Assembly: GCA_018222585.1 (NCBI GenBank)
Contig: JAAFAB010000003.1
Coordinates: 124,001-188,000, forward strand
Direction: 5' to 3'
DNA length: 64,000 nucleotides
From: Paracoccaceae bacterium
Lineage (GTDB): Bacteria; Pseudomonadota; Alphaproteobacteria; Rhodobacterales; Rhodobacteraceae
Shown piece by piece: positions 8,651 to 16,466 of the stretch. Made by a program: the position numbers and the translations under genes. A model generated the notes under the pieces. That model was given only the letters and a program-made list of their open reading frames with translations, was not told the DNA's origin and made no database searches. Within the stretch, counting starts at the first letter, position 1; each line of letters begins with the position of its first letter.

Positions 8651-8881
8651 CCATTTGCCGAAACGGCCCGCTGGCGCCCCCGCCGCCCGGCCCGTTGATC
8701 AGCGCCGGAGGCGACGCGCGCCACGTCGGTATGGCGTCGGTATCACGCCGGTGCCTTGACTCTGCGATGTCGGTGGGGCGTTTGGCGGCGAAATCTCAAC
8801 CTTTCCCTTACAAAGGGTTAATATCTGCCGGACCCCGAGGCGGGGGCCCCGCGTTTTGCGCGGGTAGGAACGAGGAACGAC

Positions 8882-9295
8882 ATGCTGCGGATCACGGATC
8901 AGATCACGATCGAGGAATGGGAGCTGGTGGAGCAATTCATCCGCGCCTCGGGCCCCGGCGGGCAGAACGTGAACAAGGTGTCCTCGGCGGTGGAGCTGCG
9001 GTTCGAGGCCGAACGCTCTCCCTCCCTCTCCGACCCGGTGAAACGGCGGCTGCGACGGCTGGCGGGACGGCGCTGGACCAAGGACGGCGCGCTGGTGATC
9101 CAGGTGCAGGAGGAACGCAGCCAGGCGCGGAACAGGGAGGTGGCGCGGGAGAGGCTGGCCGAGCTGATCACCAAGGCCCTTGTAGCCCCCAAGCGGCGCA
9201 TCCCGACGAAGGTGTCGAAGAACCAGAAGCGGAAACGGGTGGAGGCGAAGAAGCAGCGCGCCGAGGTGAAGGAGAAGCGGGGGTGGGAGAGGTAG
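8882..9295 (+). CDS. arfB: Alternative ribosome-rescue factor ArfB / peptidyl-tRNA hydrolase
   Basis: 137 residues, the usual ArfB (YaeJ/ICT1) size. The catalytic loop GPGGQ is at 24-28 inside SGPGGQNVNKVSSAVELRF. The C-terminal tail (about 105-137) is very rich in lysine and arginine, as needed to enter the empty mRNA channel of stalled ribosomes, where the GGQ domain hydrolyses peptidyl-tRNA. GAGGA precedes the ATG. The gene stands alone; an AT-richer segment begins about 40 nt after its stop. Confidence 0.93.
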   Translation: MLRITDQITIEEWELVEQFIRASGPGGQNVNKVSSAVELRFEAERSPSLSDPVKRRLRRLAGRRWTKDGALVIQVQEERSQARNREVARERLAELITKALVAPKRRIPTKVSKNQKRKRVEAKKQRAEVKEKRGWER

Positions 9296-9335
9296 GTTCC
9301 CGCGCGATGGTGCCCGTGGCGGAGGGTGGGTGTGA

Positions 9336-9445
9336 ACCCAAGTTCTTTTGGGTGGAGGCAGAGTACTATCTTTGCCTCACGCATACAAAAACGAACTTCC
9401 ATGACCACTAAACACGGTCACTGCCTTATAGACAGGTGAGCCTGT
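9336..9445 (+). ncRNA. Candidate structured RNA in the leader of the reverse-transcriptase gene
   Basis: Four short hairpins stand in a row between arfB and the RT ORF: ACCCAA/TTGGGT (9336-9353), GAGGCA/TGCCTC (9355-9378), TGACC/GGTCA (9402-9420) and ACAGG/CCTGT (9432-9445). The last is 46 nt before the RT start, and the spacer between is A/T-rich. Several defence RTs (for example DRT2 and DRT9) use an adjacent non-coding RNA as template or cofactor, so this is where one would be expected. The hairpins are seen; an RNA gene and its role are inferred. Confidence 0.45.
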
Positions 9446-9491
9446 ATGCATCAAAATAAAATTCCATCCCAATATTTGCACGGACAACAGA

Positions 9492-11045
9492 ATGCCTGGC
9501 CTATCCGGTGAAGTTATCGACAGACTTGCCCCTGACCGGGCAATCAAGAACATTCAGCTCGACATCCGCAGCGATTTCATACTGGCGCCTCATTTCAACG
9601 CGATCTTCAACAGAGCATCCGACGATCTATGGAGTGAACTAGAAGGTAAGCTTCGATCCGGAAACTATAATCCGGTCATCCCCCTTACCATGAATGTGCC
9701 AAAGGAAGGGTGGTTTTCTAGACCAGGAAGTATTCTCGCGCCGTTAGATCGCCTAGCCTACCAGCTCATTTCGGACGATTTGATGCCGAAGCTGGAAGAG
9801 GCTTTGGACCGCAATCGTACCTTCAGTCACTTTCCGTCCCCGCACGCGGACGAGTACTTCATTTCGAATAGCGAAACATGGGAGAAATTCCAAGAAAGAG
9901 TGCAAGCGATATGCTCCGAGAACAGATATGTTATTAAAGCCGACATATCGCACTACTTCGAAAGGCTTCCACAGCACCATTTAATAAACCTAATGAACGC
10001 GGCCGGAGCAAAGCCAGAGACAACCAAGCTGCTTGAGGAAATTCTTCTGGCATTCCAACAGAGAAATTCATTCGGAATCATACAAGGTGTATACCCATCA
10101 GACCTGTTCGGAAACTTCTATCTGTCTGAACTAGATGCGCATTGCGAGCTAATGGGTTTGGACTCTGCACGATATGTCGATGACTTCTACATTGGGCTGG
10201 ACAGCCTGCAGGCCGCTCGCTTCGGCATGGTACAATTAGTCGAGCACCTTAGAAAAGATGGGCTGCACCTAAATGAGGGGAAATCAAAAATATTTCAGTC
10301 AGAACATTTGCTAAAAGAAGAAACTGAAATAGACCGGGCGTTTGATGAAATAAGAACGTCCATATGGGGCGATCTTAATTCAAACAGCATTCACCCGTAT
10401 GGCTTCGAGGCAGACTGGGAGGCAGAAGAAGACGAAAGTAAAGATGAGATGCGTGACAAAGATATTGATACTACTGCAGCAATAAACCTGCTGCACGAAA
10501 TTAATAGATTTTCGTCAAAATCAGACCAAATAGAAAGATTCGTTCTTCCTCTGCTGGGCGCGGCTGGCTCGGATGCAGGCTTGGACCACGTCCTAACTGA
10601 GCTTGCGAATAAACCCCACAACTCTCGTATATACTTTTCTTACATTAAGAAATTTGCGCCTAACGACAGTAGCTTACGCAACAAGCTCGAGAAACTGGCA
10701 ACATCCGACAAACTAACATCGGACTATCAGAAAATGTTCTTGCTTGCTGCAATGATGACCTGCCCAACCGTCGACAGATCCATGGTCAACAAAGCCCTTA
10801 CCTGGATGCGTGACCCGCAAATTGCTAAAGAGACGCGAGCTATGTGCGCAATTTTTTGCGCGCGGAAAGGTTCAGCAAATCAAAAGCGAACAGTACGAAC
10901 ACAGTATGAGAACGAGGCATCAGATTACGTACGGAGCGCCATCCTCTATGCATCACGCCATTTCAAGGGTGCAGAACGGCGCACTTGCAAAATTGCTTGG
11001 GGAGGCCACAGCACGGTCAATAGCCTGATCGCAAAGACGATTTAA
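9492..11045 (+). CDS. Reverse transcriptase, probable antiphage-defence (UG/Abi-like) type
   Basis: 517 residues. RT palm motifs are present in order: motif A in VIKADISHYFERL (D151), motif B-like GIIQGVYPSD (195-204), motif C RYVDD (YVDD at 228-231) and motif D-like LNEGKSKIF (260-268). The region before them (about 66-110, KEGWFSRPGSILAPLDRLAY) resembles the fingers of UG/Abi RTs. An acidic stretch (310-324) and an alpha-helical C-terminal half without recognised domains follow. There is no maturase domain, integrase or retron-type layout. Codons such as ata, aga and aaa are frequent, unlike the GC-rich neighbours, indicating transfer. The stop codon overlaps that of convergent pncB. Family placement is open. 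Confidence 0.85.
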   Translation: MPGLSGEVIDRLAPDRAIKNIQLDIRSDFILAPHFNAIFNRASDDLWSELEGKLRSGNYNPVIPLTMNVPKEGWFSRPGSILAPLDRLAYQLISDDLMPKLEEALDRNRTFSHFPSPHADEYFISNSETWEKFQERVQAICSENRYVIKADISHYFERLPQHHLINLMNAAGAKPETTKLLEEILLAFQQRNSFGIIQGVYPSDLFGNFYLSELDAHCELMGLDSARYVDDFYIGLDSLQAARFGMVQLVEHLRKDGLHLNEGKSKIFQSEHLLKEETEIDRAFDEIRTSIWGDLNSNSIHPYGFEADWEAEEDESKDEMRDKDIDTTAAINLLHEINRFSSKSDQIERFVLPLLGAAGSDAGLDHVLTELANKPHNSRIYFSYIKKFAPNDSSLRNKLEKLATSDKLTSDYQKMFLLAAMMTCPTVDRSMVNKALTWMRDPQIAKETRAMCAIFCARKGSANQKRTVRTQYENEASDYVRSAILYASRHFKGAERRTCKIAWGGHSTVNSLIAKTI

Positions 11046-12334
11046 ACCACAACCGCCACTCTCTCCTGCTCCCCAACCCCGAACACGCGCTTGTACCGGG
11101 CAATCTCGCTCTCCGGCCCCATGGCCTTCTCGGGGTTGTCCGAAAGCTTGACCGTCGGTCGGCCATCCGCCGCGACCGCCTTGCAGACAAGGGAAAACGG
11201 CGCCAGCGCGTCGTTCTTCGCCAGCCCGCGGAAATCGTTCGTCAGCAGCGTGCCCCAGCCGAAGCTGACCTTCACGCGGCCGTGGAACTGGGCGTAGAGC
11301 TCCTCGATCTTCGCCTCGTCGAGGCCGTCCGAGAAGATGACCAGCTTGGTGGTCGGGTCCTCTCCGCGCGATTGCCACCAGGCGATGGCGGTTTCGGCGG
11401 CGCGGGCGGGGTCTCCGCTGTCGATCCGGATGCCGGTCCAGCCGGCCAGCCAGTCGGGGGCGTTCCGCAGGAAGCCCTCGGTGCCGTAGGTGTCGGGCAG
11501 GATGATGCGCAGGTTGCCGGAATGCTCTTCGTGCCAGTCGGCCAGCACGTCGTAGGGGGCGCGGGCCAGGGCCTCGTCGCCCTGGGCCAAGGCGGAATAG
11601 ACCATGGGCAGTTCATGGGCGTTGGTGCCGACGGCCTCGAGGTCGCGCTTCATGGCGATCAGGCAGTTGGAGGTGCCGGTGAACTTGCTGCCCAGCCCCT
11701 CGATCATCGCCTGCACGCACCAATCCTGCCAGAGGTAGCTGTGCCGCCGCCGGGTGCCGAAATCGGCGATCTTCAGGTCCGGCAGCTGGCGCAGGCGCTC
11801 GATCTTTTCCCACAGCTTGGTCATGGCGCGGGCGTAGAGGACTTCCAGCTCGAACTTGGCCATCTGGTGCAGCACGGCGCGGCCACGCAGCTCCATCAGG
11901 ATCGACAGGGCAGGGATCTCCCACAGCATGACCTCGGGCCAGGCGCCCTCGAAGGTCAGCTCGTACTGGTCGCCGCGGCGTTCCAGGGTGTAGGGCGGCA
12001 GGCGCAGGTTCTCGAACCACTCCATGAAGTCGGGGCGGAACATCTGGCGCTGGCCGTAGAAGGTATTGCCGCGCAGCCAGGTGGATTCGCCGCGGGTCAG
12101 CGAGAGAGAGCGCACGTGGTCGAGCTGTTCGCGCAGCTCGCCCTCGTCGATCATCTTGGCCAGCGGCACCGAGGCGGTGCGGTTGATCAGCGAGAAGGTG
12201 ACCGTCGTGTCGGGCTTGTTGCGGAAGACCGACTGGCACATCAGCAGCTTGTAGAAATCCGTGTCGATGAGGGAGCGGACGATCGGGTCGATCTTCCACT
12301 TGTGGTTATGGACGCGGGTGGCGATGTCGACCAT
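11042..12334 (-). CDS. pncB: Nicotinate phosphoribosyltransferase
   Basis: 430 residues, slightly longer than E. coli PncB. The start at 12334 is chosen because GGGAG lies about 8 nt upstream and MVDIATRVHNHKWKIDP is a plausible N-terminus; the longer frame adds proline-rich noise. Family signatures include LIDTDFYKLLMCQ near the N-terminus, FGTRRRHSY (active-site His loop), GTSNCLIA and GIRIDSGDP for phosphoribosyl binding. It makes nicotinate mononucleotide from nicotinate and PRPP in NAD salvage; pncA is 2.7 kb away. It converges on the RT gene with overlapping stops. Confidence 0.95.
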   Translation of the reverse strand: MVDIATRVHNHKWKIDPIVRSLIDTDFYKLLMCQSVFRNKPDTTVTFSLINRTASVPLAKMIDEGELREQLDHVRSLSLTRGESTWLRGNTFYGQRQMFRPDFMEWFENLRLPPYTLERRGDQYELTFEGAWPEVMLWEIPALSILMELRGRAVLHQMAKFELEVLYARAMTKLWEKIERLRQLPDLKIADFGTRRRHSYLWQDWCVQAMIEGLGSKFTGTSNCLIAMKRDLEAVGTNAHELPMVYSALAQGDEALARAPYDVLADWHEEHSGNLRIILPDTYGTEGFLRNAPDWLAGWTGIRIDSGDPARAAETAIAWWQSRGEDPTTKLVIFSDGLDEAKIEELYAQFHGRVKVSFGWGTLLTNDFRGLAKNDALAPFSLVCKAVAADGRPTVKLSDNPEKAMGPESEIARYKRVFGVGEQERVAVVV

Positions 12335-12393
12335 GCGGGGTCTCCCTTCGTAACAGGGAGATAAAGCAGGCCCGCGCGCCGGAATGCAAGGGC

Positions 12394-12422
12394 GGGGCCC
12401 CCGGGGATGCCCCGGAGGCCCC
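12394..12422 (-). terminator. Strong hairpin after the SDR gene
   Basis: Thirteen-base arms GGGGCCCCCGGGG and CCCCGGAGGCCCC pair with one mismatch around a three-base loop, between the SDR stop and the pncB start. There is no T-run, so it is terminator-like rather than a classical intrinsic terminator. Confidence 0.5.
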
Positions 12423-12432
12423 ACGGGACGGC

Positions 12433-13182
12433 TTACAGGAACATGCCGCCCGAGGCTTCGATGCGCTGGCCGGTGATCCAGTTGGCCTCGGACAGCAGCA
12501 GCGAGGCGGCGGCGGCGCCGATGTCGTCCGGCAGGCCGGCGCGGCCCATGGCGGTGACCGAGGCGACCATGGCGTTCACATCGGCGTTGTCACGGGTGTG
12601 GCCGCCACCGAAATCGGTCTCGATCGCGCCGGGGGCGAGGGTGTTGACCGAGATGCCACGCTCGGCAAGTTCGCGCGCCCAGTAGCGGGCCATCACCTCG
12701 ACCGCGCCCTTCATTGCCGCGTAGGCGCCGTAACCGGGCAGCGAGAAGCGGGCCAGCCCGGAGGAGATGAAGAGAATCCGCCCGCCATCGCTGACCTGGG
12801 GCAGCAGCGCCTGGGTCAGCAGCGCCGGGCCGCGCAGGTGGATGCTGTAGAGCGTGTCGAAGGTATCGGCCGGGGTCTCGGCCAGGGGCGAATAGAGGCC
12901 GATGCCGGCGTTGTGGATGATGCCTGCAAGGCTGTCGTGACCCATCTCGGCCAGGGTTTCCTTCACCGTCTCGGCGAAAGCGGGGAAGGTCTCGGCCTCG
13001 GCGACCTCCAGTGTCAGGGCCCGGGCCTTGGCGCCCTGGGCGGTGACGGCGGCAAGGGCCTCGGAAGCGTCGCCGCGGGTGGTCAGGATCAGGTCGGCGC
13101 CGCCACGGGCCAGGTGCTCGGCCATGATGCGGCCTAGGCCACGGTTGCCGCCGGTGATCAGGAACAGGGGTCGGGTGGACAT
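12433..13182 (-). CDS. Short-chain dehydrogenase/reductase
   Basis: 249 residues, the classical SDR length. The NAD(P)-binding motif TGGNRGLG is at 10-17, NAG lies mid-protein (HNAGIG), the catalytic serine is in LFISSG and the catalytic YxxxK in YAAMK. AGGAGA precedes the ATG. The substrate is unknown. It is divergent from an AraC-family regulator, with a direct-repeat operator in between, so that regulator probably controls it. This arrangement is common for stress- or aldehyde-responsive oxidoreductases. Confidence 0.9.
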   Translation of the reverse strand: MSTRPLFLITGGNRGLGRIMAEHLARGGADLILTTRGDASEALAAVTAQGAKARALTLEVAEAETFPAFAETVKETLAEMGHDSLAGIIHNAGIGLYSPLAETPADTFDTLYSIHLRGPALLTQALLPQVSDGGRILFISSGLARFSLPGYGAYAAMKGAVEVMARYWARELAERGISVNTLAPGAIETDFGGGHTRDNADVNAMVASVTAMGRAGLPDDIGAAAASLLLSEANWITGQRIEASGGMFL

Positions 13183-13267
13183 GGGATGTCTCCTTCAGGT
13201 CGGTTGCGCTGCGGGGCGGGCCCCGCCGGTGATGACCCCGATATGGCGCCCCGGCGGCGGGACTGCC

Positions 13268-13301
13268 TGCCAGATCCTGCGCAAGACTTGCCAATTCCTG
13301 C
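13268..13301. promoter_or_regulatory. Direct-repeat operator for the AraC-family regulator
   Basis: TGCCAGATCCTGC (13268-13280) and TGCCAATTCCTGC (13289-13301) share 11 of 13 bases and are spaced 21 nt start to start, two helical turns. They lie in the 173 nt gap between the divergent SDR and AraC genes. Tandem sites on one face of DNA are typical of AraC-type activators. Confidence 0.65.
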
Positions 13302-13355
13302 ACGGTTGTCCCATCTCCCTTGCCGTGCGGGACGAAGCGCGACAAGGCTTGAGCC

Positions 13356-14231
13356 ATGAGAACACTGGACAACCTCCGCCAGGCCACCGACACCCTGGCA
13401 CGCCGCAAACATGCCGGATTGCGCCCGACCGCCACAGCGGTGCCGGAGCTGACCGTGATGCGCGCCACCGCGCCCACGCAACTGGACCATGACCTGTTCG
13501 GCCCGGTCTTCTGCCTCGTGCTCTCAGGCGCCAAGTCGACGCGCTTCGACGCCGGCGAGGTGGCGTTTCACGCCGGACAGGCCGTCTGCATCTCGCTGGA
13601 CCTGCCGGCGGTATCGCAGGTGACACGCGCCAGCCCGGGCGCGCCCTACCTGGCGCTTGGCCTGCAACTGGACATGACCGAGCTGCGCACTCTTGCGCCA
13701 CAGCTCCCCGCCGGCCCCGAGGACGATCCCCGTCCTCTGGCCAGCGCCGAGGCCACGCCCGAACTGGTCGATGCCATGGCGCGGCTGCTGTCGCTGGAAG
13801 AGCGCGCCGATATCGCGCTGATGGCCCCGCTCTACCTGCGCGAGCTGCACCTGCTGCTGCTGCAATCCCCGCTGGGGGCCATGCTGCGCCGCCTGACCCG
13901 CCCCGAGGCCGAGGAAACCCAGATCGCCCGCGCCCTGTCTCTGCTGCGCAGCGCGCCCGAGGCCCATCTGCGCATCGACGACCTGGCACGCGACTGCGGG
14001 ATGAGCCCCTCTCTCTTCCATCGCCGTTTCCGCGAGATCACCGGCACCACACCGTTGCAGTTCCACAAGCGTCTGCGCCTGCTGGAGGCCCGGCGGCTGC
14101 TGCTGCAGGAGCGCCACGGGGTGACACAGGCCGCCTTCGAAGTCGGCTATGAAAGCCCCTCGCATTTCAGCCGCGACTACCGGCGCCTGTTCGGCCAGTC
14201 GCCGCGACAGGAGCAGAGCGCCGGCGCCTGA
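13356..14231 (+). CDS. AraC-family transcriptional regulator
   Basis: 291 residues. An AraC_N-type ligand domain (about 25-165, with VFCLVLSGAKSTRFDAGE) is followed by two C-terminal helix-turn-helix motifs (about 190-280): LRIDDLARDCGMSPSLFHRRFR, then VTQAAFEVGYESPSHFSRDYRRLFG, the AraC signature. It most resembles regulators encoded beside aldehyde or alcohol oxidoreductases (YqhC type). It is transcribed away from the SDR gene and probably binds the repeat pair at 13268-13301. The inducer is unknown. Confidence 0.9.
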   Translation: MRTLDNLRQATDTLARRKHAGLRPTATAVPELTVMRATAPTQLDHDLFGPVFCLVLSGAKSTRFDAGEVAFHAGQAVCISLDLPAVSQVTRASPGAPYLALGLQLDMTELRTLAPQLPAGPEDDPRPLASAEATPELVDAMARLLSLEERADIALMAPLYLRELHLLLLQSPLGAMLRRLTRPEAEETQIARALSLLRSAPEAHLRIDDLARDCGMSPSLFHRRFREITGTTPLQFHKRLRLLEARRLLLQERHGVTQAAFEVGYESPSHFSRDYRRLFGQSPRQEQSAGA

Positions 14232-14437
14232 GGGCGCCCAGCCCCCGTGCCGGCAGCCCTGCCAGGCCCCGCCCGCCTGCCTGAAATCCGCCGCATATGC
14301 GCCTGAAACCGGCCCCCTCAGGGCCGGCAAAGCGCCTCCGATCGGCCCCGGCGTGGCCCGTACCCCGCCGTATTTCCGCCAAGGACTGCATCGATGGTTA
14401 ACCAAGTGTGGAGATGTATCGCGGGACACTTCCTGCC

Positions 14438-15052
14438 ATGATTTACGATTTCGATATGCATTCGGTTCTGCCGCTGGCCGCGCAGAGGGGGGCCCGCACC
14501 GCGGGCCGGGAGGGCGATCTGTCGGGACAACAGATCGCCCTTTTCAGAGATCCCCGTGTCGCCGATGCGCTGCGCGCCGCCGACCCGGAAATTCAACAGC
14601 TCTTCCTGGATTCGGGCTTCGGCATGACCAGTTGGGCCAGCGATCTGCCCGATGGCCGCTTCCGCGAGCGCGACAGCGCCGCCCGCAACCGGGTGATCAG
14701 CCGCTTCGCCGCCAACCTGCGCAAGGCGCCGGTGGACCTGCGGCAAAAGGACTGGGGCGGCTTCGCGCTGAGCCGTTTCACCGACAGCTACCTGAGCGCG
14801 CGCGCCCTGCCCAACCACGTCCGCATCACGCGCGCCGAGGATCCGGTGCCGCTGGTGCGCCCGCGTCCGCCCCGCCGGGACCGTCCGCAGGAGGGGCTGA
14901 TGGCGCGCTTCCTGGGGCTGAACGTGGTGCAGAAGGTCAGCGCCATGGGACTCATCGCCGTCACCTACCTGCTGGCGGTCGCGCTCTGGCACATCGCCGA
15001 GGCGGCCCATCTGGCGCGCCAGGTGCAGGCGGAAAGCCTGATGGGGTTCTAG
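14438..15052 (+). CDS. Conserved hypothetical protein with C-terminal membrane anchor
   Basis: About 204 residues from ATG 14438, which has GGGA 11 nt upstream; GTG 14408 or ATG 14414 in the same frame are alternatives. No domain was recognised. The middle part (FLDSGFGMTSWASDLPDGRFRERD ... DWGGFALSRFTDSYL) looks soluble, and a single hydrophobic helix near residues 167-185 (MGLIAVTYLLAVALWHIAEA) would anchor the C-terminus. The gene has no obvious operon partner; GGTTAACC lies about 40 nt upstream. Composition matches the host. Confidence 0.6.
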   Translation: MIYDFDMHSVLPLAAQRGARTAGREGDLSGQQIALFRDPRVADALRAADPEIQQLFLDSGFGMTSWASDLPDGRFRERDSAARNRVISRFAANLRKAPVDLRQKDWGGFALSRFTDSYLSARALPNHVRITRAEDPVPLVRPRPPRRDRPQEGLMARFLGLNVVQKVSAMGLIAVTYLLAVALWHIAEAAHLARQVQAESLMGF

Positions 15053-15058
15053 CCGCGC

Positions 15059-15655
15059 TCAGGCCAGGGTGACGCCGGCCTCTGCCATGCCCGCTTCGGC
15101 TGCGGCGAGGGAGCCGTCGATGTCGATGCCCCGGCAGAGATCGCGCCGCACGGTCACCGCAAACCCAAGCTTCGCCGCATCCACCGCGCTGTAATTGACG
15201 CAGAAATCCGTTGCCAGGCCGACCATGGTCAGACGAGTGATGCCGCGCGTGCGCAGATAGCCCTCCAGCCCCGTCGCGGTCTGGTGGTCGTTCTCGAAGA
15301 AGGCGGAATAGCTGTCGATCGCAGGGTTGCAACCCTTGCGAATGATCAGATCGGCGCGGTCCACCGTCAGATCCGGGTGGAAGGCCGCCCCGTCCGAGCC
15401 CTGGATGCAGTGATCGGGCCACAGCACCTGCGGCCCGTAAGGCATCTGGGTCAGCGACATGACCTCGGCCCCGGGATGGGAGGAGGCGAAGGAGGAATGC
15501 CCCGCCGGGTGCCAATCCTGGGTCAGGATCACCAGGTCCGCCTCGGCCATCAGCGCGTTGACGCCGGGCACGATCAGGTCGCCCTCGGCCACGGCCAGGG
15601 CGCCGCCGGGACAGAAATCCTTCTGGAGGTCGATGACGATCAGCGCGTCGGACAT
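15059..15655 (-). CDS. pncA: Nicotinamidase / pyrazinamidase
   Basis: 198 residues. The isochorismatase-like catalytic triad is complete: D9 in ALIVIDLQKDF, K107 in IIRKGCN, and nucleophile C152 in GLATDFCVNYS. Metal-binding D47, H49 and H53 lie in TQDWHPAGHSSF. The enzyme deamidates nicotinamide to nicotinate, feeding PncB (gene at 11042-12334) in NAD salvage. It ends 6 nt from the stop of the convergent hypothetical gene. Confidence 0.95.
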   Translation of the reverse strand: MSDALIVIDLQKDFCPGGALAVAEGDLIVPGVNALMAEADLVILTQDWHPAGHSSFASSHPGAEVMSLTQMPYGPQVLWPDHCIQGSDGAAFHPDLTVDRADLIIRKGCNPAIDSYSAFFENDHQTATGLEGYLRTRGITRLTMVGLATDFCVNYSAVDAAKLGFAVTVRRDLCRGIDIDGSLAAAEAGMAEAGVTLA

Positions 15656-15846
15656 GGTGAGGCTCCTTCTGTGGTGCCGCGACCTTCGCCGCTGCGCTCC
15701 GGGGCGTCAATCACCGGCGCGGCGGCTTGGTGCGCAGGCGCAGGGGCTGCCTGCGAATGCGGCGATGGCCCGGGGGGCGGGATACGCTAGGATTGTGCCC
15801 GAAGTCGCACCTACACCCATACCCCGAACCTGTACCCGGAGCCGAC

Positions 15847-16401
15847 ATGACCGAACTGACCTTCGCCGCCCTCTGCGGATCCCTGCGCCGCGCCTCGATG
15901 ACCCGGATGCTGCGCGCCACCCTGCCCGACCTCGCCCCCAAGGGCGTACACATCGTTGATGTCGAAATCGACGCGGTGCCCCTGTTCAACGGTGATATCC
16001 GCGCCGACAGCGGTACGCCCCCGGCCGTGACCGCGCTCTGCGAGGCGCTCGCCGCCGCCGATGCCGTGGTGCTCTGCTCGCCCGAGTACAACCGCATGGT
16101 GCCTGGCGCGCTGAAGAACGCGATGGACTGGGTCTCGACGGAGCCGGGCTTCCCGATGTCGGGCAAGCCCGTCGCCGTAATGACGCAGAGCCCAGGGCCA
16201 CGCGGCGGCAACATGTCGAACTACGCCTGGCGGCAGGTGCTGTCGGTGATCGGCGCCGAGGTGGTGCCGGGGCCGGATGTCTCGCTGGGGCTGATGGAGG
16301 GCAAGGTCGATGGCGGCAAGCTGGTCGACGAGCCCTCGCGCAAGCTGGTGGCGAAACAGCTCGGCCTGCTGGCCGACCGCGCCCGGCTGCTGAAGGGCTG
16401 A
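15847..16401 (+). CDS. NADPH-dependent FMN reductase (flavodoxin-like)
   Basis: 184 residues from ATG 15847. The phosphate-binding loop for FMN is GSLRRASMTRML near the N-terminus, SPEYNRMVPGALKNAMDW is the hallmark of the NADPH:FMN/quinone reductase family (PF03358), and PGPRGG follows. It is a cytoplasmic flavoenzyme reducing quinones, chromate or FMN; the in vivo substrate cannot be told. It is 65 nt upstream of trhO. Confidence 0.88.
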   Translation: MTELTFAALCGSLRRASMTRMLRATLPDLAPKGVHIVDVEIDAVPLFNGDIRADSGTPPAVTALCEALAAADAVVLCSPEYNRMVPGALKNAMDWVSTEPGFPMSGKPVAVMTQSPGPRGGNMSNYAWRQVLSVIGAEVVPGPDVSLGLMEGKVDGGKLVDEPSRKLVAKQLGLLADRARLLKG

Positions 16402-16466
16402 TTGCCGCAGCCCCCGGTCCGTGCAGGCCCTTGCCTGCAAGGCCCGCCGGGGGTAATCCGCGCCTC

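Larger units (their letters stand above)
8426..8881. other. 456 nt gap between yhhQ and arfB: small structured transcript plus plain sequence
   Basis: The first half (8441-8650) holds a strong Shine-Dalgarno, an 18-codon ORF, alternative hairpins and an intrinsic terminator, described separately. The second half (8651-8881) is GC-rich with no credible ORF. TTGACT at 8757-8762 could be a -35 element, but no convincing -10 was found. The arfB ribosome-binding site (GAGGA) ends the gap. Confidence 0.6.

Noticed and set aside
9296..11045. Retron or group II intron
   Set aside because: No msr/msd-type inverted repeat, no maturase or endonuclease domain, and the RT lacks a retron-like layout around YVDD.
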